Made by a program: the position numbers and the translations under genes. The notes under the pieces are model-generated. The model was not told where the DNA came from, searched no databases, and worked only from the letters and a program-made list of their open reading frames with translations. Shown in pieces: positions 8,014 through 15,456 of a DNA stretch of 22,581 nucleotides; position 1 is the first letter of the stretch; the number at the start of each line of letters is the position of its first letter. Origin of the DNA: a virus; IMG/VR virus record IMGVR_UViG_3300027704_000179, positions 1-22,581 of that record; one strand, given 5' to 3'.

Positions 8014-11000
8014 CTATGTGTTTCCACAAGACTGAGGATATCCGGGTGCTACTACTCCATTTTCTATTTTCATAACCACTCTATAAGGACCATAATTATT
8101 TGATGATGATATAGAGTAAAAACCATCAGGGGCAACAACAGTGTCGTTATTAGCTGCTGGAAAAGGTAATGAAGAAAATAAAACCCCTCCTTCAAGAGAT
8201 GGAGTTCCTTCGTATATTATTGATCCAGCTTGTGGCACCTTAACAATGTAAGAGGTGTCAGCAGGATTTGGAATTAAATCCACTAATAATGAAGGTGAAT
8301 AATAGAAATAATTTGGATTATAATTATAACCGGCACCAGACACAGGTTGCGCATTAAAAGCTGGACATGTCTGCGCAAGAGTTTCGGTAGGACCTCCTGT
8401 AAAACTTTGTGAGCAAGATAAATATTGCCCAGTATGAAAAATTAACGCTGTTCCATCAGATATAGATTCGGCACTATCTAGAGTGAAACTAGTCGGCGTA
8501 ATAATAGTGTTTATTATAGCAATGGCGGACGCTCCATTTATAACTGGATCTATATAGACTCCATCATTGACTTGAACAGCCCTTGTAGGCGCGGTTACAA
8601 TACTTAAATTAATGCTTGATAAAGGAGTGGGTGCATTGTTTCTTACTCCTGTAGAGCTAAAAGCAGGGTCAGGATAAGTACAGGCGTAGCCAGGTATGTA
8701 ATCAGCTTCTACTGTAACATCTAATACTTTAGTTAGTGATAAACTACCAGGTGTAGCAACATTAGTTCCGTTAAAAGCGTCTTCTAGTTTTATTGATAAA
8801 GAATTTAAACCAACAACTCCAGAAACAGTAGAATTTTTAGATATAGTTGCACTTCCATTAGCTCCAGCTGTAATACTAAAATAATTATTAGGGTTTGATC
8901 CAGGCAAAATACTCCATCTTAATTGTTGAGTTCTACCAGTAACATTTGCTGAACCATTAGTTCCATTAAGAGTTGCTATAACTCCAGTGACTGTATTGCT
9001 AACGGTAACAGGGGTTACAAGAAAAGCAGGCGCAATGTTTTGTAAACTTATTACTACTGGTAAAGATGCTTGTGTTCCGTCCGCATTATTAGTTACAGTA
9101 AAGGTAAGTGTAACCGTCCTTCCATTGGGGTCAAATAAGTAAGTTTGAAGACTACCTGCAATAGCGTTTGCCTTAATATTATAAACATATGGGTCCCCAA
9201 CTATTCCACTTCCACTGCTTTGAAATATTTCAAAAGAAACTGAACTATATGCAAATCCATTAGCATCTACAACACTATCTGGATATACTGGAATACTAGT
9301 GTCTGGTATATCTATTCCTTGAGAGCTTTGAGGTATTAAACCTACAACAACTTGAGTTGCAGACGGAAGACCTGTATTGACAATAGCTTCTGTATAAAGA
9401 CTACTGTCATAAGGGTTCCAGCCAACCGCACCAGTATATTCGTTAAGAATTTCTTCATTAAGATCACTAATTAAACCAACGCTAGGAGTTTCCCAGTATA
9501 TGTCTAGCAATGAGTCTACAGGCTCTGTTTCGTATATAGCTAAAAATGGAACCATGTTAGTGTTTACATCGTTTGTAGATGTAACACCTATGGCGCTTGA
9601 GGTTGATAATCTAGTGATTAAAGGATCACTATCTATTTGATATATATTAATTATACCATCAGAAGTAAGATCAAAAAAATCCATATTAGAATCATTAGCT
9701 GTAGCTATACTAATAGCTGTGTCAGTGTTTGTTCCAGGATAATATTGTCTATTATTTTTAGGATCACTATCTGCCGCTGGAGTGCTAATAATTAATTTGT
9801 TTTCTACTCTAGGAAATAATTGAACAGAACTTCTAAACTGTTGTTGCTGTGGACCTACTTCAATAAGATCTCTAGGAATTTTATTTATATTATCATTTAT
9901 TAAAACTACGTTAGCTGTTTTCCCATCTTCTCCAGTTGGAAAAGCCGCAAACGTTGATGGCGATAAATAGTTAAGTGTTGCATTTGCAGCAACTACCACG
10001 TTTCTATCAACAAAAACTTCAAAATTAACTAGGTTTTGAGCAACACCTATTACTACAGGTAATGGATTTGTAAGACCAGCACCATTCACTGTCATACCTG
10101 GTTTTATAAACTCAGCGGGTCCAGTATAAGTAGCACCAGCATATAAAATACTTGTAAAACCGACTCCTCCGTTTGCTAAATTATTATTTGTTGTTATACC
10201 ATTAAAGGTTTTTTGTTTAGGATAACCATTTAATATACCTGGAAGATAAACATTGTAATAATCTTGCTCCGTTTGTTTTACAACAATTTTATAAGAATAC
10301 CATCCTACAGGATTTAAATCATAAGCATATCTTATTTGATCTCCTGATCCATTATTTTTAATAGAATAATTTTCTTGACTAATTGGTCCATCACAAGTTA
10401 CAGTATATTCATTAGCAGCCAATGGGGATGTGAAAGTTAAATCAACAAACTGACCATAAACTATACTACTATTAGTTACAAAAGTATAATTAGCACCGTT
10501 CAAACCTGTTACACTTGTAATAAGGCATGGAGTTACAGTAGAGCTTGTTAACCCAGTAACCGCCCAACCTACACCAATGTTTTCATAACCAGCTGGAAGA
10601 ATATCTGCACGCAGATTTACGTTTGTTCCACCCTGTTGATCGAATCTTGTTGTAGCTACTATAGGTAGATTAGAAGCAATACTAATAACTTTAATATAGT
10701 CTTCAAATTGACCTCTTAAGTATGAACCTATAATAGGTCTACTAAAAGGGGTGATTGAATTAAGAAAAGTCATAGTGTTACCTGCAAACGTAGGATTTGC
10801 TCCTTTAACATTAAATCCTGAACCAACCTGTAAGCCATATAGCCCAGGTTCTCCACTTGTATTAGTACTAGATGTTATAATACTTGATATTTGTATTTTT
10901 AATGAATCACCAAGCCAATCTCTTGTTGGTAAATTAGTGGTAGAAGTGTAAGGATTATATATAGTAGAACCACCATATATAGTTCCATCACTAGAAGATG

Positions 11001-12795
11001 TACTTACATTTTTTACTCCAGACAAAATTACATCAGTTTGTCTTCCAAATTTATCAGCCAACACAAAACCAACTTGATAATTTCTGTTTTGTTTCACTGA
11101 GTGATTAGGAAATTCTGCCCAATTATCATTGTTGATTACAGAACTTTTAGGCCCAACTCCAACTATGTAATTTAATAATTGTGGTGGAGTGTATTTATCT
11201 AAAAAGTTTCCATATATAACTCTATTACCTGAGGTTTCTTGAGCTAAAGCTTTTACAGGAACTTTATCATAAACTCTAACGGTTTGAGTTTGAGGCAATG
11301 TTCTAAAAGGCTTTCTTGATTGATAGCTGTATTTATAAATATTACTAGTTGTTGTTGAAGTCCAAGGTAGATTTGTTACTGCATTTAATTCATCATAACT
11401 AACTGTGTCTATAATCTTTACGACAAGTCCATCTGATTCTTTGTATAATATATCTAAAGATTTAATTTTATAAGATGCTCCAGCTATAGGTTTGACTTGA
11501 TTTAATACATCTGGAAAAGGAATAAGTAATTCTATGTTTTGAACGCCATTTTCCATAAACTCTAATATTGTGCTTCTATAAGCAGCATCTTCGTCACCTT
11601 CTAGAAAATATCCTTTTTGTTTAGGTATAAAAGTAATAGGAGTAAATGGAGCCATTAAAGAATATTCACCATCATCAAATTCAAATCTATAACTTAATCT
11701 TATAAATTTACTTTCTAGATACTGTGGATCACCTGGCCAAGTAGTGGCTCCGTCATTAAAATTATAAGTTATTTTTTCACCAGTCATAGTGGTGCTTAAG
11801 AAATATATAGTATCTCCTGATGCTAAAACTGGATAACCTGTTGCATCTGTGTTTAATGTTACAGAGGTACTAGTAACACTTTCTACATATCTATAGTTAA
11901 TAGCTTTAAAATTATTATTACCATAGCTTACCGCTAACATACCTTTTTTAACACCAGACGTGTCCGCAATGCTTAAGACAGCACCAGTAGAGCCTGCGTT
12001 AGTAGTTTTTATAATTTTGTTTAATAAATCTATAGGTTGATAAGGATTATATTTAGCAACAGATATATCACTTTCTTTAGTATAATATGTTCCATTAGCT
12101 GCTGAATTAAAATTAATTTTTCTAGGTTGATTTCTGTTGTCAGTCCAAAATAATAATTCTTCTATTATACTTACACCAATAATTGGATTGTTTTTGTTAA
12201 AATTTAAAAAACTTCCAGATACTAACAAAGTAGTATTAAAAGTACTTACAAATTTATATATATAACAATTAGCAGTTGAAGGAGCTAGTTGTAAATCTCC
12301 ATCATAATCTGCTAAAAAAACAAAAATACAATTATTACTAGGGCTACTTTTGTATCCAATAACCTCTAATCCTTCTATATTAAAATGAACTGTAGATGAA
12401 GCCGCTACATCAACACCTAAGTTAGCCGCAAAAGTAACTCGAGTTTGACTAGCTATTGGAAACCCTTCCCTAACAGATGATACAATACCTATATCTTCTC
12501 CATATTTAATTGTTCCAGCTACCATTCCTGGTGCAATTGCTGCTCCAAAATTTTTTGAAAAATCAATATAATTTACAGAAGTCGGAGCAGATGTTTGAGC
12601 TGTTACTGTAAAAGGAATATTAAAATCTGTAGAAAGTTTATTTCCTAAAACAGTTTCTAAAGCACCTATATCATCAGCTTCAGATTTACCTACAGATATG
12701 TTCTGCGCGTCTCTATACTCACCATTAGGTATTAATCTATCATCCAAGTCTTTATTCATCTTGGATCTTAGAAAACTGTTTTTAATTTCTGCCAT
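8014..12795 (-). CDS. Giant multi-domain tail protein with nozzle-type N-terminus (1593 aa)
   Basis: This is the longest complete gene in the window. Residues 1-60 carry a block I associate with marine podovirus tail proteins: SKMNKDLDDRLIPNGEYRDA followed by QNISVGKSE and GALETVLGN. Residues 195-232 (FLNFNKNNPIIGVSI, LLFWTDNRNQPRKINF) and 368-395 (YRFEFDDGEYSLMAPFTPI) continue that family pattern and suggest a beta-propeller or nozzle body up to about residue 600. Divergent PGM-type beta modules lie near 75-139, 272-335, 739-800, 883-946 and 1390-1456. Residues about 1180-1365 look like a cadherin/Ig-like domain. The C-terminus (1366-1593) is Ser/Pro/Tyr/Gly-rich and contains Cys residues. 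Residues 600-1593 resemble an appended host-contact arm, and no separate tail-fibre gene is visible. Family roles come from motif recall; the receptor-binding role is inferred. It starts 5 bases after the connector gene's stop. The stop is TAG. Confidence 0.85.
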   Translation of the reverse strand: MAEIKNSFLRSKMNKDLDDRLIPNGEYRDAQNISVGKSEADDIGALETVLGNKLSTDFNIPFTVTAQTSAPTSVNYIDFSKNFGAAIAPGMVAGTIKYGEDIGIVSSVREGFPIASQTRVTFAANLGVDVAASSTVHFNIEGLEVIGYKSSPSNNCIFVFLADYDGDLQLAPSTANCYIYKFVSTFNTTLLVSGSFLNFNKNNPIIGVSIIEELLFWTDNRNQPRKINFNSAANGTYYTKESDISVAKYNPYQPIDLLNKIIKTTNAGSTGAVLSIADTSGVKKGMLAVSYGNNNFKAINYRYVESVTSTSVTLNTDATGYPVLASGDTIYFLSTTMTGEKITYNFNDGATTWPGDPQYLESKFIRLSYRFEFDDGEYSLMAPFTPITFIPKQKGYFLEGDEDAAYRSTILEFMENGVQNIELLIPFPDVLNQVKPIAGASYKIKSLDILYKESDGLVVKIIDTVSYDELNAVTNLPWTSTTTSNIYKYSYQSRKPFRTLPQTQTVRVYDKVPVKALAQETSGNRVIYGNFLDKYTPPQLLNYIVGVGPKSSVINNDNWAEFPNHSVKQNRNYQVGFVLADKFGRQTDVILSGVKNVSTSSSDGTIYGGSTIYNPYTSTTNLPTRDWLGDSLKIQISSIITSSTNTSGEPGLYGLQVGSGFNVKGANPTFAGNTMTFLNSITPFSRPIIGSYLRGQFEDYIKVISIASNLPIVATTRFDQQGGTNVNLRADILPAGYENIGVGWAVTGLTSSTVTPCLITSVTGLNGANYTFVTNSSIVYGQFVDLTFTSPLAANEYTVTCDGPISQENYSIKNNGSGDQIRYAYDLNPVGWYSYKIVVKQTEQDYYNVYLPGILNGYPKQKTFNGITTNNNLANGGVGFTSILYAGATYTGPAEFIKPGMTVNGAGLTNPLPVVIGVAQNLVNFEVFVDRNVVVAANATLNYLSPSTFAAFPTGEDGKTANVVLINDNINKIPRDLIEVGPQQQQFRSSVQLFPRVENKLIISTPAADSDPKNNRQYYPGTNTDTAISIATANDSNMDFFDLTSDGIINIYQIDSDPLITRLSTSSAIGVTSTNDVNTNMVPFLAIYETEPVDSLLDIYWETPSVGLISDLNEEILNEYTGAVGWNPYDSSLYTEAIVNTGLPSATQVVVGLIPQSSQGIDIPDTSIPVYPDSVVDANGFAYSSVSFEIFQSSGSGIVGDPYVYNIKANAIAGSLQTYLFDPNGRTVTLTFTVTNNADGTQASLPVVISLQNIAPAFLVTPVTVSNTVTGVIATLNGTNGSANVTGRTQQLRWSILPGSNPNNYFSITAGANGSATISKNSTVSGVVGLNSLSIKLEDAFNGTNVATPGSLSLTKVLDVTVEADYIPGYACTYPDPAFSSTGVRNNAPTPLSSINLSIVTAPTRAVQVNDGVYIDPVINGASAIAIINTIITPTSFTLDSAESISDGTALIFHTGQYLSCSQSFTGGPTETLAQTCPAFNAQPVSGAGYNYNPNYFYYSPSLLVDLIPNPADTSYIVKVPQAGSIIYEGTPSLEGGVLFSSLPFPAANNDTVVAPDGFYSISSSNNYGPYRVVMKIENGVVAPGYPQSCGNT
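8428..8628 (-). repeat. Recurrent beta module, C-terminal copy in the 1593-residue protein
   Basis: Residues about 1390-1456. The pattern is VQVNDGVYIDPV, then AIAIINTIITPTSFTLDSAE, then DGTALIFHTG. It keeps the strand order of the other copies but has DGV in place of PGM. This is one of the weaker copies. Confidence 0.35.
8701..9258 (-). other. Cadherin/Ig-like domain coding region in the 1593-residue protein
   Basis: Residues about 1180-1365. A strand-rich stretch contains LRWSILPGSNPNNYFSIT, then GSATISKNSTVSGVVGLNSL and SIKLEDAFNG. This spacing (a W/Y-S-I strand, a G-x-A/I-T/S turn, then a strand ending x-L-x-x-x-D) resembles cadherin or He_PIG-type surface domains. Canonical cadherin calcium motifs such as DxNDN were not found. 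An adhesion role is inferred. Confidence 0.4.
9958..10149 (-). repeat. Recurrent PGM beta module, copy in the 1593-residue protein
   Basis: Residues about 883-946. The core is IKPGMTVNGAGL, ending in VVVAANATLNYLSPS. It aligns well with the module in the 385-residue protein (IQVGMTVTGVGI, ending QTIAANTSLTYTSP). This is one of the strongest cross-gene matches. Confidence 0.55.
10396..10581 (-). repeat. Recurrent beta module, central copy in the 1593-residue protein
   Basis: Residues about 739-800. It reads VGWAVTGLTSSTVTPCLITS, then ANYTFVTNSSIVYGQFVDLT, then FTSPL. The PGM turn is replaced by VGW, but the V-x-G, I-x-SV and L-T-F-T-S-P-L positions match other copies. Confidence 0.4.
11791..11982 (-). 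repeat. Recurrent beta module, second copy in the 1593-residue protein
   Basis: Residues about 272-335. It reads AVLSIADTSGVKKGMLAVSY, then YVESVTSTSVTLN, then LASGDTIYFLS. The pattern is GM-x-V, then ESV-x-S-x-S-V-T-L, then a closing hydrophobic strand. Confidence 0.45.
12379..12573 (-). repeat. Recurrent PGM beta module, first copy in the 1593-residue protein
   Basis: Residues about 75-139. It reads IAPGMVAGTIKYGEDIGIVS, then SSVREG, then RVTFAANLGVDVAASSTVHF. It follows directly after the conserved N-terminal tail block (residues 1-60), so it looks inserted into the tail protein. Confidence 0.45.
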
Positions 12796-12800
12796 GTTTA

Positions 12801-14228
12801 TTATTTAATCCATTTTGATTTACCTCTCATAACTTGAATTATTTGATCAAGTTTAATATTAGATAATCTAATTTTAGCATTTCTTAATTTAGCACTTCTT
12901 TCTTGTTTAAATCTTCTTACAATATATTCTTGGACATTGGCACTAGTAGCAACTATAGCATGCACTATGTGTGCGTATAAAGCATCTTCTGCCATTTTAG
13001 GTATTCTCATATCTAAATCATAAGCATTACCGTCAGATATATACTCTAGTATAATTATTTGATTTTTTAATTCACTGCTAAAATTAAAAGTACCTTCTGT
13101 TTCGTTTATTGTAAACCACCCATTTTTTTGACTTGTTTGTGGTTCGAGTCCATATCTTTGTCCTAATAAAGCATCATATTGACCATTAATTAAAACATTT
13201 GCTTCTATGTCTTCTCGTTTAAAAGCTCCACTTATTCTTCTTGGATCGTTACCCGCCCAAGCGGCTTCTGTTTGAGAAGTACCTTGAATATTAGCGTCTT
13301 GACTATCTTGCGTTGGCACACCTAAACTATCTTGAACTGGACTAGAAGAAGGATTTGTTGTTAATTCGTTAGCAGGATAAATAGTATGTTGAACACCTAA
13401 ACCATCGGTCCAAGATAATCTAACATAATTAACATAATCTTGAGGTATAATAATACTTAAAGCGTTGTTTACAGAAAGTTCTTGTGATCTTGTAGATTTT
13501 AACGTATCATAACTAAATTCTTGTAAACCTCTTTTTGCATGAAAAATAACATCAGTTCTTTTTACACTAGGTATAATCTTGCCAGCGCCTACATATGCAA
13601 TTAAAAAGTTATCTATGACATCAGTTAATCTTGTGTATTCATAACTACCATAATTCTGATTAATAACATCTTGGTTTAATTGTATTTTAATATAAGTATT
13701 AGCAGCTAAATAAGATGCAATAGTTATAATATTTGCTGTAAGCATTGCCCAAGGTGATGGGGAATTTAGCCTTAAAGCAACTCCCGCAATTAAAGCCGGA
13801 ATAGCTACAGTAATATTACAAATAAAAGTAGTAGAACTTGTTACCGAAGTTACAGAACCATATGTGATTGTTCCTGTGCTATTTTTAATTAGCATGCCAG
13901 GTACAACATTTGTATTAGCAATTAAAATTACAATAGTTTGTGAAGTGCCTAAAGCAACTCCAGCAGCAGGGGCAAGCATTGTAGTAGTAGATACCGCAGC
14001 ATCAGAAGTTAACTCAGTCCACGTTAAAGCATTTGGACTAGTAAAAATTTTAAAGCTATTTAATAAATAACTATTGTTTGATACGTCTGAACTACCAAAA
14101 ATTAAAGGAGTGTCAAAAGTAGATGTAATTGTCTGACCTGCACCCGCGGTAGTTATATATTTCTGCTGGGCTCCAGCGTAATATTGTCTGTTAGTTTCGG
14201 TTATTAAACCACCATTAGGTATAGACAT
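12801..14228 (-). CDS. Connector / ring (tail tubular A-like) protein with N-terminal extension (475 aa)
   Basis: Residues about 195-475 look like the core of a head-tail connector of the podovirus gp4/gp11 type: a helix RLTDVIDNFLIAYVGAGKII, then KRTDVIFHAKRGLQEFSYDT, a strand block LSIIIPQDYVNYVRLSWTDG, and a C-terminal helical region with MRIPKMAEDALYAHIVHAIV and a basic end (ERSAKLRNAKIRLSNIK). Residues 1-194 are a beta-rich extension that this core family does not need. It includes LLNSFKIFTSPNALTWTELT, which resembles part of a discoidin-like fold, and a PGM module at 97-155. The likely role is the ring joining the portal to the tail nozzle; this is from motif pattern and position. The gene lies 6 bases after the 385-residue protein and 5 before the giant tail gene, so the three are probably co-translated. 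Confidence 0.83.
   Translation of the reverse strand: MSIPNGGLITETNRQYYAGAQQKYITTAGAGQTITSTFDTPLIFGSSDVSNNSYLLNSFKIFTSPNALTWTELTSDAAVSTTTMLAPAAGVALGTSQTIVILIANTNVVPGMLIKNSTGTITYGSVTSVTSSTTFICNITVAIPALIAGVALRLNSPSPWAMLTANIITIASYLAANTYIKIQLNQDVINQNYGSYEYTRLTDVIDNFLIAYVGAGKIIPSVKRTDVIFHAKRGLQEFSYDTLKSTRSQELSVNNALSIIIPQDYVNYVRLSWTDGLGVQHTIYPANELTTNPSSSPVQDSLGVPTQDSQDANIQGTSQTEAAWAGNDPRRISGAFKREDIEANVLINGQYDALLGQRYGLEPQTSQKNGWFTINETEGTFNFSSELKNQIIILEYISDGNAYDLDMRIPKMAEDALYAHIVHAIVATSANVQEYIVRRFKQERSAKLRNAKIRLSNIKLDQIIQVMRGKSKWIK
13764..13940 (-). repeat. Recurrent PGM beta module, copy in the 475-residue protein
   Basis: Residues about 97-155. The core is ANTNVVPGMLIKNSTG, then YGSVTSVTSSTTFICNITVA, then a strand ending RLNSP. 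The closest relative in the window is the copy in the 537-residue protein. Confidence 0.55.
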
Positions 14229-14234
14229 AATTTA

Positions 14235-15392
14235 TTATCTTTGTTGATTTTGATTTTCTTGAGCAATTTGTGAAGCTGCAATTTGAACTATTTGAGGATC
14301 TTTAATTACAACACCAGCGTATAATAAAATCTTTAATATTAATTCTGTTTGTTCAGCCGGATGTAATTCAAAATCAAATGATGTTAATGGATTAAAAACA
14401 TAAGCATTGTTAGATACTGTAAAATCCCAAACTGGATTCAAAGGTCTTCTCATATAAGAAAGAGTTATACCGCTTGTAATTGACGTTGGATAAACTGTTA
14501 ATTGATTGTTTTTAAATGTATATATAGGATACGTAACCGTTGGCTGTGTAAGATTTGAACTAAGCATATGATACAAAGATGATGCATCAACTCTTTCAAT
14601 CTCCTGAGCAGGTAAGGCTCCTGAAGTATAAAATGAACTACCCAATTTGTAGAATTGTTTAGGGTATACATTTACAGTAAGAATTCTGTTTAAAGCTGGT
14701 TGAACATAAAAGGTTATTGTTAACCCAGATACGCTATAGTCGGTGGCAGAAACCAAAGTACCACTTGCATAAATTTCTACTACACTATTGTCTACTTGAT
14801 TTGCTGTAACTGTTTGACCAGCAGCATTAGCACTAATAGTATATACTAAAGGACTAGTGTAAGTTAAAGAAGTATTTGCAGCTATTGTTTGAGCTGAACT
14901 TAAGGTAACAAGTTGATCATTTGTAACAAAAGTAATTGTAACGTCTCCAACTATACCTACACCAGTAACTGTCATACCAACCTGTATGCTTGTATTTGCT
15001 GTTGCTAAACTTAATTGAGTAGTAGTTGTTGCGTTATTGTTTGTTGTGATTGTTCCTGTATTAGGAAGAGATGTGGTTAGGCTTAACGCGGATAATAACC
15101 CAGAATATTGTTGTGGTAAATTAAAAACGTTACTTGAAGATATTGATATAGCGCTTCCGAATTCTTTAAATAAAGATATTTTTTCGTCTAAAGTAGTTAC
15201 TCTGTCTGAAAAATCAGCATCAGCTTGTGGAATACGTAACTGTTGGTTTAAGCTCTCAAAATATGTTTCAAATATTTCTAGTTGAGCTTGTTCACCTGTT
15301 CTATTAAACTCAACAGGTGTCATATAACCTCTCTGTTCTTTATTAAGTATTAATAAAACGGTTTGATATACAGTATTTACGTTTATTGCCAT
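14235..15392 (-). CDS. Probable head-tail connector / neck protein (385 aa)
   Basis: Residues 1-80 are helical (NVNTVYQTVLLILNKEQRGY, then EFNRTGEQAQLEIFETYFES), a beginning I associate with conserved neck-region proteins of aquatic podoviruses. The C-terminal part (about 262-385) has QEIERVDASSLYHMLSSNLT, strands YPIYTFKNNQLTVYPTSI and LSYMRRPLNPVW, and a closing helix LHPAEQTELILKILLYAG. The middle, residues about 105-245, is Thr/Ser/Val-rich, beta-like and looks inserted. It holds one PGM module (126-181) and a second beta stretch (185-245). It lies after the capsid region and immediately before the 475-residue ring protein, so a role between portal and tail is likely, though no exact family could be named. 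The upstream gap of 64 bases contains several inverted repeats. Start ATG 15392, stop TAA. Confidence 0.8.
   Translation of the reverse strand: MAINVNTVYQTVLLILNKEQRGYMTPVEFNRTGEQAQLEIFETYFESLNQQLRIPQADADFSDRVTTLDEKISLFKEFGSAISISSSNVFNLPQQYSGLLSALSLTTSLPNTGTITTNNNATTTTQLSLATANTSIQVGMTVTGVGIVGDVTITFVTNDQLVTLSSAQTIAANTSLTYTSPLVYTISANAAGQTVTANQVDNSVVEIYASGTLVSATDYSVSGLTITFYVQPALNRILTVNVYPKQFYKLGSSFYTSGALPAQEIERVDASSLYHMLSSNLTQPTVTYPIYTFKNNQLTVYPTSITSGITLSYMRRPLNPVWDFTVSNNAYVFNPLTSFDFELHPAEQTELILKILLYAGVVIKDPQIVQIAASQIAQENQNQQR
14850..15017 (-). repeat. Recurrent PGM beta module, copy in the 385-residue protein
   Basis: Residues about 126-181. The core is TSIQVGMTVTGVGIVGDVTI, then FVTNDQLVTLSSAQTI, then AANTSLTYTSPL. 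It is the closest match to residues 883-946 of the 1593-residue protein. Confidence 0.55.
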
Positions 15393-15414
15393 TTTAATAT
15401 TTTAGTTAATAATG

Positions 15415-15434
15415 AGGGCCACCTAAGTGACCCT
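15415..15434 (-). other. Stem-loop between the 254-residue and 385-residue genes
   Basis: On the minus strand the RNA would read AGGGUCAC, loop UUAG, GUGGCCCU. This is an 8-base-pair stem closed by one U-G wobble. On the plus strand the same position would be a C/A mismatch, which favours a minus-strand RNA element. No U-run follows, so it is not a standard terminator. The neighbouring palindrome ACTATATTTATAGT (15437-15450) and overlapping pairings GTGAC/GTCAC (15427-15431 with 15449-15453) and AGTGA/TCACT (15426-15430 with 15435-15439) allow alternative folds. Confidence 0.5.
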
Positions 15435-15456
15435 TCACTATATTTATAGTCACATG

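Noticed and set aside
8014-12795. The 1593-residue protein as a tape measure of a long tail
   Set aside because: It is beta-rich with few long helices, and no tail tube, sheath or chaperone genes surround it; its N-terminal motifs fit a nozzle protein.
6971-15017. Module copies as template and variable repeats of a diversity-generating retroelement
   Set aside because: The copies are far too divergent at the sequence level, and no reverse transcriptase is in the window.
15415-15434. Intrinsic terminator after the 254-residue gene
   Set aside because: The stem is good but the following bases (CAUUAUUAAC) contain no U-run.
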